A stretch of 8,258 nt of DNA, from contig CAMEZU010000068.1 of the NCBI GenBank assembly GCA_945947925.1, positions 1 to 8,258 on the forward strand. The letters are read 5' to 3'. The notes beneath the pieces were generated by a model. The model ran no database searches. It saw nothing but the letters and a program-made list of their open reading frames with translations, and was not told the origin of the DNA. Of this stretch, positions 1 through 6,279 are shown piece by piece. A program made the position numbers and the translations under genes. Each line of letters begins with the position of its first letter. The stretch's first letter is position 1. Source of the stretch: an uncultured Verrucomicrobiota bacterium (GTDB lineage Bacteria; Verrucomicrobiota; Kiritimatiellia; RFP12; UBA1067).

Positions 1-6
1 ACTTTT

Positions 7-22
7 GCTCAGATGCTCAGAT
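7..22. repeat. Tandem 8-bp direct repeat GCTCAGAT x2
   Basis: Two adjacent exact copies of GCTCAGAT (7-14 and 15-22) lie upstream of the hairpin and promoter of the hydrolase gene. They could be a tandem protein-binding site or chance. Only two copies are visible, and the window starts six bases earlier, so more copies could lie outside. Confidence 0.4.
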
Positions 23-27
23 GCCGA

Positions 28-61
28 GGTCAGTCAAGACCGCGCAGCGGTGTTGCTGACC
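28..61. promoter_or_regulatory. Long imperfect inverted repeat (stem-loop) upstream of the hydrolase promoter
   Basis: Bases 28-33 (GGTCAG) pair with 56-61 (CTGACC), 35-37 (CAA) with 53-55 (TTG), and 39-43 (ACCGC) with 47-51 (GCGGT). This gives 14 base pairs around a GCA loop, with one bulged T (34) and one G-G mismatch (38/52). It ends 9 bases before the -35 box. No T-run follows on either strand, so it is a poor intrinsic terminator. It could be an operator for a regulator of the hydrolase, the tail of an upstream transcript, or a dispersed palindromic element. The pairing is seen directly; the role is inference. Confidence 0.6.
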
Positions 62-70
62 GAGTACCAG

Positions 71-99
71 TTGACAAGTTTGTGTATATCCTGTATACT
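71..99 (+). promoter_or_regulatory. Near-consensus sigma-70-type promoter of the GH2 gene
   Basis: TTGACA (71-76) and TATACT (94-99) are separated by exactly 17 bases. The -35 is a full consensus match and the -10 matches five of six. The predicted start is near A107, giving a leader of about 28 nt that contains the ribosome binding site. A short inverted repeat, GTATA (84-88) and TATAC (94-98), overlaps the spacer and -10 and could be an operator half-site pair, but the arms are only 5 bp. Confidence 0.85.
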
Positions 100-117
100 T
101 TCTTTCAAATCGTTTTT

Positions 118-126
118 AGAGGAGGG
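118..126 (+). promoter_or_regulatory. Strong Shine-Dalgarno for the GH2 gene
   Basis: AGAGGAGGG sits 8 bases before the ATG at 135 and fixes that start. It is the strongest ribosome binding site in the window. The glycosyltransferase, DUF177 and plsX starts have no comparable site. Confidence 0.85.
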
Positions 127-134
127 AAAGGTCG

Positions 135-3100
135 ATGAGAAGATTTGCACTGATTGTGCTGACGCTGTCCGCTGGCGTGTTTGCACGTGGCGCCGAGCCG
201 ACGGGGACGGAGTGGAAGGAGCCGGAGAACCTGTCGTTCGGGCGCGAGGCGCGTCGGGCGGCATTTTCGAGCTTCGACTCGGTCGAGGAGGCGCTGACGA
301 TTCTGCCGGACCGGTCGGTGCGGACGATTTCGCTCGATTCGGCGACGGCCTGGAAGTTCAAGTGGTCGAAGGACCCGTCCTCGCGTCCCGTCGGCTTCCA
401 GAAGCCCGACTACGACGTGTCCGGCTGGGAGACGATCCGCGTGCCGGCCTCCTGGCAGGCGTACGGCGCGAACGGGAAGGGCGGCTGGGGCACGGCGCTC
501 TACACGAACCAGACGTATCCCTTCAAGCGCGACCAGCCGGACGTGATGGGCGAGCCGCCGAAGGACTGGACCGCCTTCCTCGCGCGCAATCCGGTCGGTT
601 CCTATCGCCGCGACGTGGTGGTTCCGACGTCGTTTCTCGGCGGTGACGTCTTCCTCAAGTTCGACGCGGTCGACTCGTTCTTCTACCTGTGGGTGAACGG
701 ACAGTACGTCGGCTTTTCGAAGGACTCGCGCAATCCGGCCGAGTTCGACGTGACGAAGTACGTGAAGCCGGGCATCAACGTCGTCGCGCTCGAGGTCTAC
801 CGCTACAGCGACGCGTCTTATCTCGAGGACCAGGACATGTTCCGTCTCTCGGGCCTGGCGCGTCCGACCTGGCTCATCGCGCGTCCGAAGGCGCGCGTGC
901 GCGACTTCACCGCGACGCCGCGTCCCGTGGACCGCGCCCGGCTGGACGGGGACTGGATTCTCGACGTCTCGGCGGATGCCGTGGGCGGGGCCAGGGTCTC
1001 GTCCGCGCTCTACGACTTCGCCGGCAAGCCCGTGAAGACCGAGCGCGCCGAGGGCATCTCGCTGCGCGTGCCGCATCCGCAGCTCTGGAGCGCGGAGGTC
1101 CCGACGTGCTACAAGCTCGTCCTGACGGCGAAGGACGCGGCGGGCAACGTGACGGAGTACGTGTCCGCGCTCGTCGGCTTTCGAATTTCCGAGATCCGGG
1201 ACGGACGCTACTACTTCAACAACGAGAAGATCAAGCTCCGCGGCGTGAACCGTCATGAGACGGATCCGATGTACGGACACTTCGTGCCGCGCGACGTGCA
1301 GGAGGAGGACGTCCTCCTCATGAAGCAGGCGAACGTCAACCACGTGCGCAACGCGCACTATCCGCAGGACGACTACTTCTACTACCTCTGCAACATCCAC
1401 GGCATCTATGTGATGGACGAGGCGAACGTCGAATCCCACGGCTACTACTACGGCGAGGCCTCGCTCTCGCACGTGAAGACGTGGGAGAAGGCGACGGTCG
1501 CGCGCAACCTCGACATGGTGCGCCGCAACCGCAACCATCCGTGCGTGACGATGTGGTCCCTCGGCAACGAGGCGGGTCCGGGCGAGAACTTCGCAGCGGC
1601 CGCGGCGGCGATCCGCAAGATCGACGCCTCGCGTCCCCTCCAGTACGAGCGCGATAACTCCGTCGTGGACATGGACTCCAACCAGTATCCGGGCGTCGAC
1701 TGGGTGCGCTGGAAGGCGAAAGACGCGAAGGCGACCAAGCCGTTCTACATCTCTGAGTACGCGCACAACATGTGCAACGCGATGGGCAACCTGAAGGACT
1801 ACCAGGACGCGATCGAGTCGTCCGACGTCATCCTCGGCGCGGCGATCTGGGACTGGGTGGACCAGGGCCTCTGGAAGAATGTAAAATGGAAAATGGAGAA
1901 TGGAGAATGGGCGGAGCGGATGATCCTCGCCTACGGCGGCGACTTCGGGGACAGGCCGAACGACGGACAGTTCGTCATGAACGGCACGATCCTCTCCGAC
2001 CGCACGCCTGAGCCCGGGTACTACGAAGTCGCGCACGTCTTCCAGCCGTTCGCCTTTGACTTCTCGTCCGACGGCAAGAAGGTGACGGTCACTAACCTCA
2101 ACTACTTCCGCGCCGCGACGGGTCTCTCCCTGCACCTGGTCGAGCTGGAGAGAATCGTTTCCAAGGCCCCGCTGTCGATTCCGCCGCGCGGCCGCGAGAC
2201 GATCGATCTCACGCCGTCGGGGATCTCCCCGTGCTGGTGCGTTCGGGTCGTCCTTGATGCGGACGAGGGACTCCTGAAAGCCGGACACGTCGTCGCGTCC
2301 GCCGAGTACGTGGACAAGGCGGCGATCGAGGCGACGCGCAAGCCGGTCGTCGCGGAAGGCGAGGTGAAGGACACGTCCGACGCGTCGCGGATCGTGCTTG
2401 CGGGCCGCGGCGTCACGGCCGTCTTCGACCGCAAGACGGGTGCGCTCGTCTCCTATGTGAAGGAGGGGAAGAACCTGCTCCTGGCGCCGATGACGCTCGA
2501 CGCCTACCGGGCGCCGAGCTCGAACGAGGTCGGCCTCGGAAACCGCTGGACGATGTCGGGTCTCAGGGAGCTCGCGCAGACGGCGCTCTCGGTCTCGCCG
2601 GTGACGGCGAACAAGGACGGATCGAAGTCCGTCACGATCGTCGCGGACGTGCGCGGCAAGCAGCGCGAGAAGCTTGTCGGCTTCGGCGGACGGACGGGCG
2701 AGCCGTGCGAGATCGTGCCGGCGGGTCCGCTTGCGGCGTTCGATCCGCGCTTCATCGTGGCGCAGAAGTGGACGATGTTCGCCGACGGACGCCTTGCGTG
2801 CCAGAGCGAGATCCGTCCGCGCGGTCGCACGGTCGAGCTCGCGCGCATCGGCTACCGCTTCACGCTCGACAAGCGTCTCGCCAAGGCCACGTGGCTCGGG
2901 GCGGGTCCGTTCGAGAACTATCCGGACCGCAAGAGCGGCGCCTTCACGGGCCTCTGGACGCGGGACGTCGCCGAAATGGTCGAGGGGTATGCGAAGCCGC
3001 AGGACATGGGCAACCGCGAGGACACGTACGGTGTCGGGCTCAAGGCGGATGACGGGACCGAAACGGTCTTCGGGGCGGTGACGCTCGGCGCGCCGTTTGC

Positions 3101-4589
3101 CTTCTCGGCGATTCCGTATTCGCCGACGGAGCTGACGCTCGCGATGCATTCGCAGGAGCTGCCGGCGGTGACGAAGACGGAGCTCGGGATCTTTGCCGCG
3201 GTGCGCGGCCTGGGCGGCGCGTCGTGCGGTCCCGGTCCGCTCGGCGAGCACATCGTCCGCAACAATCGGACCTTTACGCTCGACTTCCTCCTCTGCGATC
3301 CGCAGGCCGAGAAGGGGCTCCCGAAGATGCCGAAGGCGGAGCTGCCGCCGGACGTCCGCACGGGGGACGACATCATGCCGGTCGTAATCGCGTGCACCTC
3401 GGCGGAGCCGGGCGAGGGCAATGCCGATCATCTCATCGACGGCGACCCGTCCACGATCTGGCACACGCAGTACGGCGTGACGCTCACGAAGTATCCGCAC
3501 GCGGTGACGGTCGATCTCGGCCGCACGGTGACGGCGGGCGGCGTTTCGGTCTGGCAGCGTCAGACCGGTGCGAACGGCAACGTGAAGGACTTCCGCTTCG
3601 AGGTGTCGGCGGACAACAAGGCGTGGAAGCCGGTGCTGGCGACGCAGCTGAAGGCGGGACCGGGCGAGCAGAAGTTTGCGTTCCCCGAGCCGGTGGAGAT
3701 GCGCTACTGGCGCTTCACGGGCCTGAGCGAGCAGTACGGACGCGAATTCGCGTCCCTGGGCGAGGTCCGCATCAACGAGACGCCGGCGCGGCCGAAGGCG
3801 AAGCCGCTGACGGAAGGCGAGCGTCAGGCGCAGCGTCAGGCGCGGAGTGTCCACCTGGTGTGGAAGAGCGACGTCCAGGAGGCGCGCGAGTTCGTCGGGA
3901 CGGTCACGGTGACGGAGACGCAGACGAACAGCTACTTCATGGCGCTCGGGTTTGACGGCGGCTATTTCGGCATTCAGGACCTGCGGGGCGAGAAGGTGGG
4001 CATCTTCTCCGTCTGGGATCCGGGCAGCACGGGCACCGAGGCGGATGCGAAGGAATCCGAGGTCGCCGCGGACCGTCGCGCGAAGGTGCTTTATTCCGCG
4101 CCGGGCGTCAACGTCTCGCGTTTCGGCGGCGAGGGCACGGGGGCGAAGACGATGTTCGGCTACGCGTGGGAGGTCGGCAAGCCGGTCCGCTTCCGCGTGA
4201 CGGCGGAGGCGGACGGACCCGGGCGCACGGCCTACACGGGCTATGTCGGGATCGGGACGAACGAGATGAAGGTGGCGACGATCTCGCGCGAGAGCCACGG
4301 GCAGCCGCCGGCGATCGTCTTCCCGTATTCGTTCGTCGAGGACTTCATGCGGAACGGCCATTCGAAGACGCTGGTGCGCCGCGCCGAGTTCACGGACTTC
4401 GCGATGCGCGGCAAGGGCGAGGGGGCGCCGCTCGTGCCGATGACGGGGGCGACATTCTCGGCCGACCAGAACACGCTCGTGACGATTGACGCGGGACCGG
4501 TGCCGGGCGGAGCCTTTCTTCAGACGGGCGGCGCGACCGAGAACAAGACGGTCCCGCTCTGGAAGGCCTTTCGCGTCGGCGCGCGGTAA
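135..4589 (+). CDS. Secreted GH2 beta-galactosidase (LacZ family) with CBM32-like and DUF3472-like C-terminal domains
   Basis: This 1484-residue protein starts with a signal peptide (MRR, then a hydrophobic stretch to about residue 17, likely cleaved after A17 or A20). A LacZ-type GH2 enzyme follows: sugar-binding domain about 70-250 (YSDASYLEDQDMFRLSG resembles E. coli LacZ), Ig-like domain 255-350, and TIM barrel from about 355. The catalytic acid/base is E479 (SLGNEAG) and the nucleophile E541 (SEYAH). E433 and H435 (NVESHG) match LacZ magnesium ligands. A DUF4981-like domain (about 625-735) and LacZ domain 5 (about 745-1058, GPFENYPDR and SCGPGP) follow. Residues 1081-1215 look like an F5/8 type C/CBM32 galactose-binding fold. 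Residues 1240-1484 resemble DUF3472 (GGYFGIQ, FGGEGTG, YSFVEDF). E. coli LacZ is about 1024 residues, so the tail is extra. It should hydrolyse terminal beta-galactosides outside the cytoplasm; the natural substrate cannot be told. A heptanucleotide repeat interrupts the barrel at 581-592. Confidence 0.95.
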   Translation: MRRFALIVLTLSAGVFARGAEPTGTEWKEPENLSFGREARRAAFSSFDSVEEALTILPDRSVRTISLDSATAWKFKWSKDPSSRPVGFQKPDYDVSGWETIRVPASWQAYGANGKGGWGTALYTNQTYPFKRDQPDVMGEPPKDWTAFLARNPVGSYRRDVVVPTSFLGGDVFLKFDAVDSFFYLWVNGQYVGFSKDSRNPAEFDVTKYVKPGINVVALEVYRYSDASYLEDQDMFRLSGLARPTWLIARPKARVRDFTATPRPVDRARLDGDWILDVSADAVGGARVSSALYDFAGKPVKTERAEGISLRVPHPQLWSAEVPTCYKLVLTAKDAAGNVTEYVSALVGFRISEIRDGRYYFNNEKIKLRGVNRHETDPMYGHFVPRDVQEEDVLLMKQANVNHVRNAHYPQDDYFYYLCNIHGIYVMDEANVESHGYYYGEASLSHVKTWEKATVARNLDMVRRNRNHPCVTMWSLGNEAGPGENFAAAAAAIRKIDASRPLQYERDNSVVDMDSNQYPGVDWVRWKAKDAKATKPFYISEYAHNMCNAMGNLKDYQDAIESSDVILGAAIWDWVDQGLWKNVKWKMENGEWAERMILAYGGDFGDRPNDGQFVMNGTILSDRTPEPGYYEVAHVFQPFAFDFSSDGKKVTVTNLNYFRAATGLSLHLVELERIVSKAPLSIPPRGRETIDLTPSGISPCWCVRVVLDADEGLLKAGHVVASAEYVDKAAIEATRKPVVAEGEVKDTSDASRIVLAGRGVTAVFDRKTGALVSYVKEGKNLLLAPMTLDAYRAPSSNEVGLGNRWTMSGLRELAQTALSVSPVTANKDGSKSVTIVADVRGKQREKLVGFGGRTGEPCEIVPAGPLAAFDPRFIVAQKWTMFADGRLACQSEIRPRGRTVELARIGYRFTLDKRLAKATWLGAGPFENYPDRKSGAFTGLWTRDVAEMVEGYAKPQDMGNREDTYGVGLKADDGTETVFGAVTLGAPFAFSAIPYSPTELTLAMHSQELPAVTKTELGIFAAVRGLGGASCGPGPLGEHIVRNNRTFTLDFLLCDPQAEKGLPKMPKAELPPDVRTGDDIMPVVIACTSAEPGEGNADHLIDGDPSTIWHTQYGVTLTKYPHAVTVDLGRTVTAGGVSVWQRQTGANGNVKDFRFEVSADNKAWKPVLATQLKAGPGEQKFAFPEPVEMRYWRFTGLSEQYGREFASLGEVRINETPARPKAKPLTEGERQAQRQARSVHLVWKSDVQEAREFVGTVTVTETQTNSYFMALGFDGGYFGIQDLRGEKVGIFSVWDPGSTGTEADAKESEVAADRRAKVLYSAPGVNVSRFGGEGTGAKTMFGYAWEVGKPVRFRVTAEADGPGRTAYTGYVGIGTNEMKVATISRESHGQPPAIVFPYSFVEDFMRNGHSKTLVRRAEFTDFAMRGKGEGAPLVPMTGATFSADQNTLVTIDAGPVPGGAFLQTGGATENKTVPLWKAFRVGAR
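1876..1910 (+). repeat. Five tandem heptanucleotides (A[A/G]AATGG type) inside the GH2 catalytic domain
   Basis: Five consecutive 7-base units occur: AGAATGT (1876), AAAATGG (1883), AAAATGG (1890), AGAATGG (1897) and AGAATGG (1904). The tract is AT/purine-rich in a GC-rich gene. It encodes roughly residues 581-592 (KNVKWKMENGEW), between the conserved WDWVDQG and AYGGDFGD motifs. From memory of E. coli LacZ the gap between these motifs is about 8 residues shorter, so the repeat looks inserted in a surface loop while keeping frame. Gain or loss of one unit would shift the frame. Confidence 0.8.
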
Positions 4590-4601
4590 GCGGTCCGTTT
4601 A

Positions 4602-4610
4602 TGCTATAAT
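4602..4610 (+). promoter_or_regulatory. Extended -10 promoter of the glycosyltransferase gene (leaderless type)
   Basis: TGCTATAAT gives a perfect -10 hexamer (4605-4610) plus the TGN extension. The -35 region at 17-bp spacing (4582-4587) is poor, which an extended -10 can tolerate. Counting the last T as -7 puts +1 at 4617, the first base of the GTG start codon. Confidence 0.7.
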
Positions 4611-4616
4611 GGCCGT

Positions 4617-5501
4617 GTGAGCGGCGAGTCTCCAGTCGAAGTCAGCGTGATCGTTCCCTGCTATCGGGCGGGGAAGTTCCTGCCGCGTTTTGTCGCGGCG
4701 CTCAAGGCGCAGGACTTCACGGGGCGCTGGGAGGCGGTTTTCGTCGATGACGGCGATCCCGAAGGGGAGAGCGCTTACGCGTGTGTGGACGATTCGCGCT
4801 TTCGGGTGGTCCGCCGTCCCCACGCCGGCGTCAGCGCCGCGCGCAACGCGGGGCTGGCGGCGACGTCGGGGGAGATCGTGCTCTTTGCCGATCCGGACGA
4901 CGAGCCCGGTCCCTCCTGGATGACGCATCTCGTGCGCGGTCTCGACGGCGTGGACCTGGCGTGGGCCGGGTGCACGGTGCACGAGGGCGGCGCCGTGCGC
5001 CGGTTGGTGCCGGAAGACGTCGGGGCGGTCTATCGGGGCGAGGCGGTGCGGCGGCGGGCCTGGCGGGCGGTCTTCGGCTATCGGCTGAGGGACGTCCTGC
5101 GCTGGTGGACGCCGCAGCGCCTGTGGCGCGGCTGCCGTCGCGAGCTTGGGAGCGCCTGCTGGCGCGCGTTCCGGCGGTCCGTGCTGGGCGACCTGCGGTT
5201 CGACGAGTCACTCGCCCTGTACGAGGACGCCGTGTTCGTGTCCGCCTACGCGGCGCGGGCGGGATCGATGCGGATCCTGGGCGACGCGGACTACGTTTAT
5301 TTCATCCGTTTCACCGGTGGGATGTCTGTCGGCAACCGCGAACACAAGGCTGCCGCCAAGTTCGCCCTGCGCGACGCGCGGCAGCGGCTCGATCCGGCCA
5401 GGCGGTTCTGGCGGGGGACGTTCTGGCTCAGTGCGGCCGAGGTGGCCCGCGAGGCGGGGCTGGGGGCGGCGTGGCGCTACCTGACGGGAGGCAAATTGTG
5501 A
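4617..5501 (+). CDS. Family 2 (GT-A) glycosyltransferase
   Basis: This 294-residue cytoplasmic or membrane-associated enzyme should transfer a sugar from a nucleotide-sugar donor to a glycan or lipid-linked acceptor. The GT2 landmarks are in order: SVIVPCYRAG (10-19), VDDGD (43-47), ARNAGL (75-80) and the metal/nucleotide-binding DPDD (92-95). A later YEDAVF stretch matches the ED region common in surface-polysaccharide GT2 enzymes. No membrane segment is obvious. The GTG at 4617 is chosen because the first beta strand begins only about 8 residues later; no Shine-Dalgarno precedes it, and the mRNA is probably leaderless. Arginine codons are rich in CGG, whereas neighbours prefer CGC/CGT, which may reflect lower expression or separate origin. 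It lies 27 bp after the hydrolase stop but appears to have its own promoter. Donor, acceptor and pathway cannot be assigned. Confidence 0.88.
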   Translation: MSGESPVEVSVIVPCYRAGKFLPRFVAALKAQDFTGRWEAVFVDDGDPEGESAYACVDDSRFRVVRRPHAGVSAARNAGLAATSGEIVLFADPDDEPGPSWMTHLVRGLDGVDLAWAGCTVHEGGAVRRLVPEDVGAVYRGEAVRRRAWRAVFGYRLRDVLRWWTPQRLWRGCRRELGSACWRAFRRSVLGDLRFDESLALYEDAVFVSAYAARAGSMRILGDADYVYFIRFTGGMSVGNREHKAAAKFALRDARQRLDPARRFWRGTFWLSAAEVAREAGLGAAWRYLTGGKL

Positions 5502-5547
5502 CGAAGGCCCTGATGATGCCGGTGACGGCGGTGGCGCTGGCGGACGA

Positions 5548-5576
5548 AGGACAAGCCGACGGATTTTTGGTATAAT
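5548..5576 (+). promoter_or_regulatory. Extended -10 promoter of the DUF177 gene (near-leaderless)
   Basis: TGGTATAAT (5568-5576) is an extended -10 with a perfect hexamer at 5571-5576. A partial -35, AGGACA (5548-5553, four of six matches), lies at 17-bp spacing. The predicted +1 is about 5583-5584, leaving a 5-6 nt leader before the ATG at 5589 and no room for a Shine-Dalgarno. The promoter occupies the 87-bp gap between the glycosyltransferase and DUF177 genes. Confidence 0.75.
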
Positions 5577-5588
5577 ATCCCCCACTTT

Positions 5589-6032
5589 ATGGAAGAAGAA
5601 CTGGAAACCAAGCTCCTCGTCGACGTGGCGCGGCTTGACCCCGAGGGGGAAACCCTCGAGGGCGAGGTCGACATCGTCGACCTGGACGAGCCGTTCGTGA
5701 AGCCTTTCGGCGGCGTGCGGTACAGGCTGACGGCCCAGCTGTTCGGCACCGAACTGCTGGTTCGCGGGCATCTGGAGCAGGACTTCGACCTGGTCTGCAG
5801 TCGCTGCGGCGAGACGTTCGACACGACGATCAAGGTCGATGATTTCACGGCCTCGGTCGAAGTTTCCGAAAAACAGGACTTTGCCGATTTGACTACTGAC
5901 GCAAGAGAGAGTATAATACTCGCCTTACCGACATACCCGCTTTGCGATGAAGACTGTCCCGGAATCGCGCAGAAGGTCGAACGGCCTGCTGACGACCGCT
6001 GGGGTGCGCTTGACGGATTGAAGGTGGATTGA
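5589..6032 (+). CDS. yceD: DUF177/YceD-family protein
   Basis: This 147-residue protein precedes rpmF and plsX, the conserved setting of the DUF177 (YceD) family, whose members are linked to 23S rRNA accumulation and ribosome biogenesis. The family's paired cysteines are visible: C70/C73 (LVCSRCGETF) and C119/C123 (PLCDEDCPG), likely a metal-binding pair of knuckles. The C-terminal DDRWGALDGLK matches the usual DPRWAAL-like ending. The tail is shorter than in many homologues, which carry further cysteines after PLC..DC.G; here that position reads GIAQK. The body is acidic and lacks a signal peptide. The ATG at 5589 is chosen because it follows the promoter closely; no Shine-Dalgarno is present. 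A second promoter lies inside the gene. Family assignment is strong from motifs plus synteny; the exact molecular role is inferred from relatives. Confidence 0.88.
   Translation: MEEELETKLLVDVARLDPEGETLEGEVDIVDLDEPFVKPFGGVRYRLTAQLFGTELLVRGHLEQDFDLVCSRCGETFDTTIKVDDFTASVEVSEKQDFADLTTDARESIILALPTYPLCDEDCPGIAQKVERPADDRWGALDGLKVD
5889..5917 (+). promoter_or_regulatory. Internal promoter within DUF177, upstream of rpmF-plsX-leuS
   Basis: TTGACT (5889-5894) and TATAAT (5912-5917) have a 17-base spacer, so eleven of twelve consensus bases match inside an otherwise GC-rich coding sequence. The predicted start is near 5924, about 148 nt before the rpmF ATG. The -10 sits inside a dyad, GAGTAT (5909-5914) and ATACTC (5916-5921), which could be an operator. 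It would let L32 and downstream genes be expressed independently of DUF177. Confidence 0.75.
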
Positions 6033-6057
6033 AGCTGAAGTTGTACAGAGAAAGAAG

Positions 6058-6063
6058 AAGGAG
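6058..6063 (+). promoter_or_regulatory. Shine-Dalgarno of rpmF
   Basis: AAGGAG lies 8 bases before the rpmF ATG at 6072, within a purine-rich run. This is the second clear ribosome binding site in the window, consistent with a highly translated ribosomal protein gene. Confidence 0.8.
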
Positions 6064-6071
6064 AACAGAAA

Positions 6072-6254
6072 ATGGCCAGCCCTAAGAACCGCGTTTCCAA
6101 AATGCGCAAGCGTCAGCGTGTCGCTTCCCTCGAGAAGCCGATTCTCGCGTCCGTCTCGACCTGCCCGGCGTGCGGCGCCGCGAAGCGTTCGCACCGCGCG
6201 TGCCCGAAGTGCGGCACCTACAACGGTCGCAAGGTCGTCGCCGTCGAGGCCTAA
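6072..6254 (+). CDS. rpmF: 50S ribosomal protein L32 (bL32)
   Basis: This 60-residue basic protein is the typical length for bL32, a component of the large ribosomal subunit. The N-terminus MASPKNRVSKMRKRQR is the usual rRNA-binding tail. A zinc ribbon is complete: C31-P-A-C34 and C44-P-K-C47, so this is the cysteine-containing (zinc-binding) form. The closing YNGRKVV motif is also typical. It follows DUF177 by 39 bp and has a good Shine-Dalgarno. It is expected to be transcribed both from the DUF177 promoter and from the internal promoter at 5889-5917. Confidence 0.97.
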   Translation: MASPKNRVSKMRKRQRVASLEKPILASVSTCPACGAAKRSHRACPKCGTYNGRKVVAVEA

Positions 6255-6279
6255 TCCTTCCACTTGATTTCCCTTCGCC

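Noticed and set aside
5..646. Alternative + frame starting before the hydrolase promoter
   Set aside because: It runs through the promoter and ribosome binding site of the real gene and shows no family motifs after residue 40.
105..4361. Antisense open frame of about 1418 codons across the GH2 gene
   Set aside because: The + strand encodes a protein with clear LacZ motifs throughout. The antisense translation is Arg/Leu/Val/His-rich with no recognisable domain, as expected from the complement of a GC-rich gene. No promoter or Shine-Dalgarno was noticed for it.
4587..4616. Possible terminator after the hydrolase
   Set aside because: The 27-bp gap has no stem followed by a T-run, so read-through into the glycosyltransferase gene remains possible.
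4781..5497. Long alternative + frame across the glycosyltransferase
   Set aside because: Its translation is an Arg/Gly/Ala-rich out-of-frame product with no domain signal; only the short end after 5498 is listed separately as a weak observation.
6010..6046. TTGACG near the DUF177 3' end as another -35 box for rpmF
   Set aside because: No acceptable -10 hexamer lies 16-18 bases downstream; the nearest candidate is poor and badly spaced.
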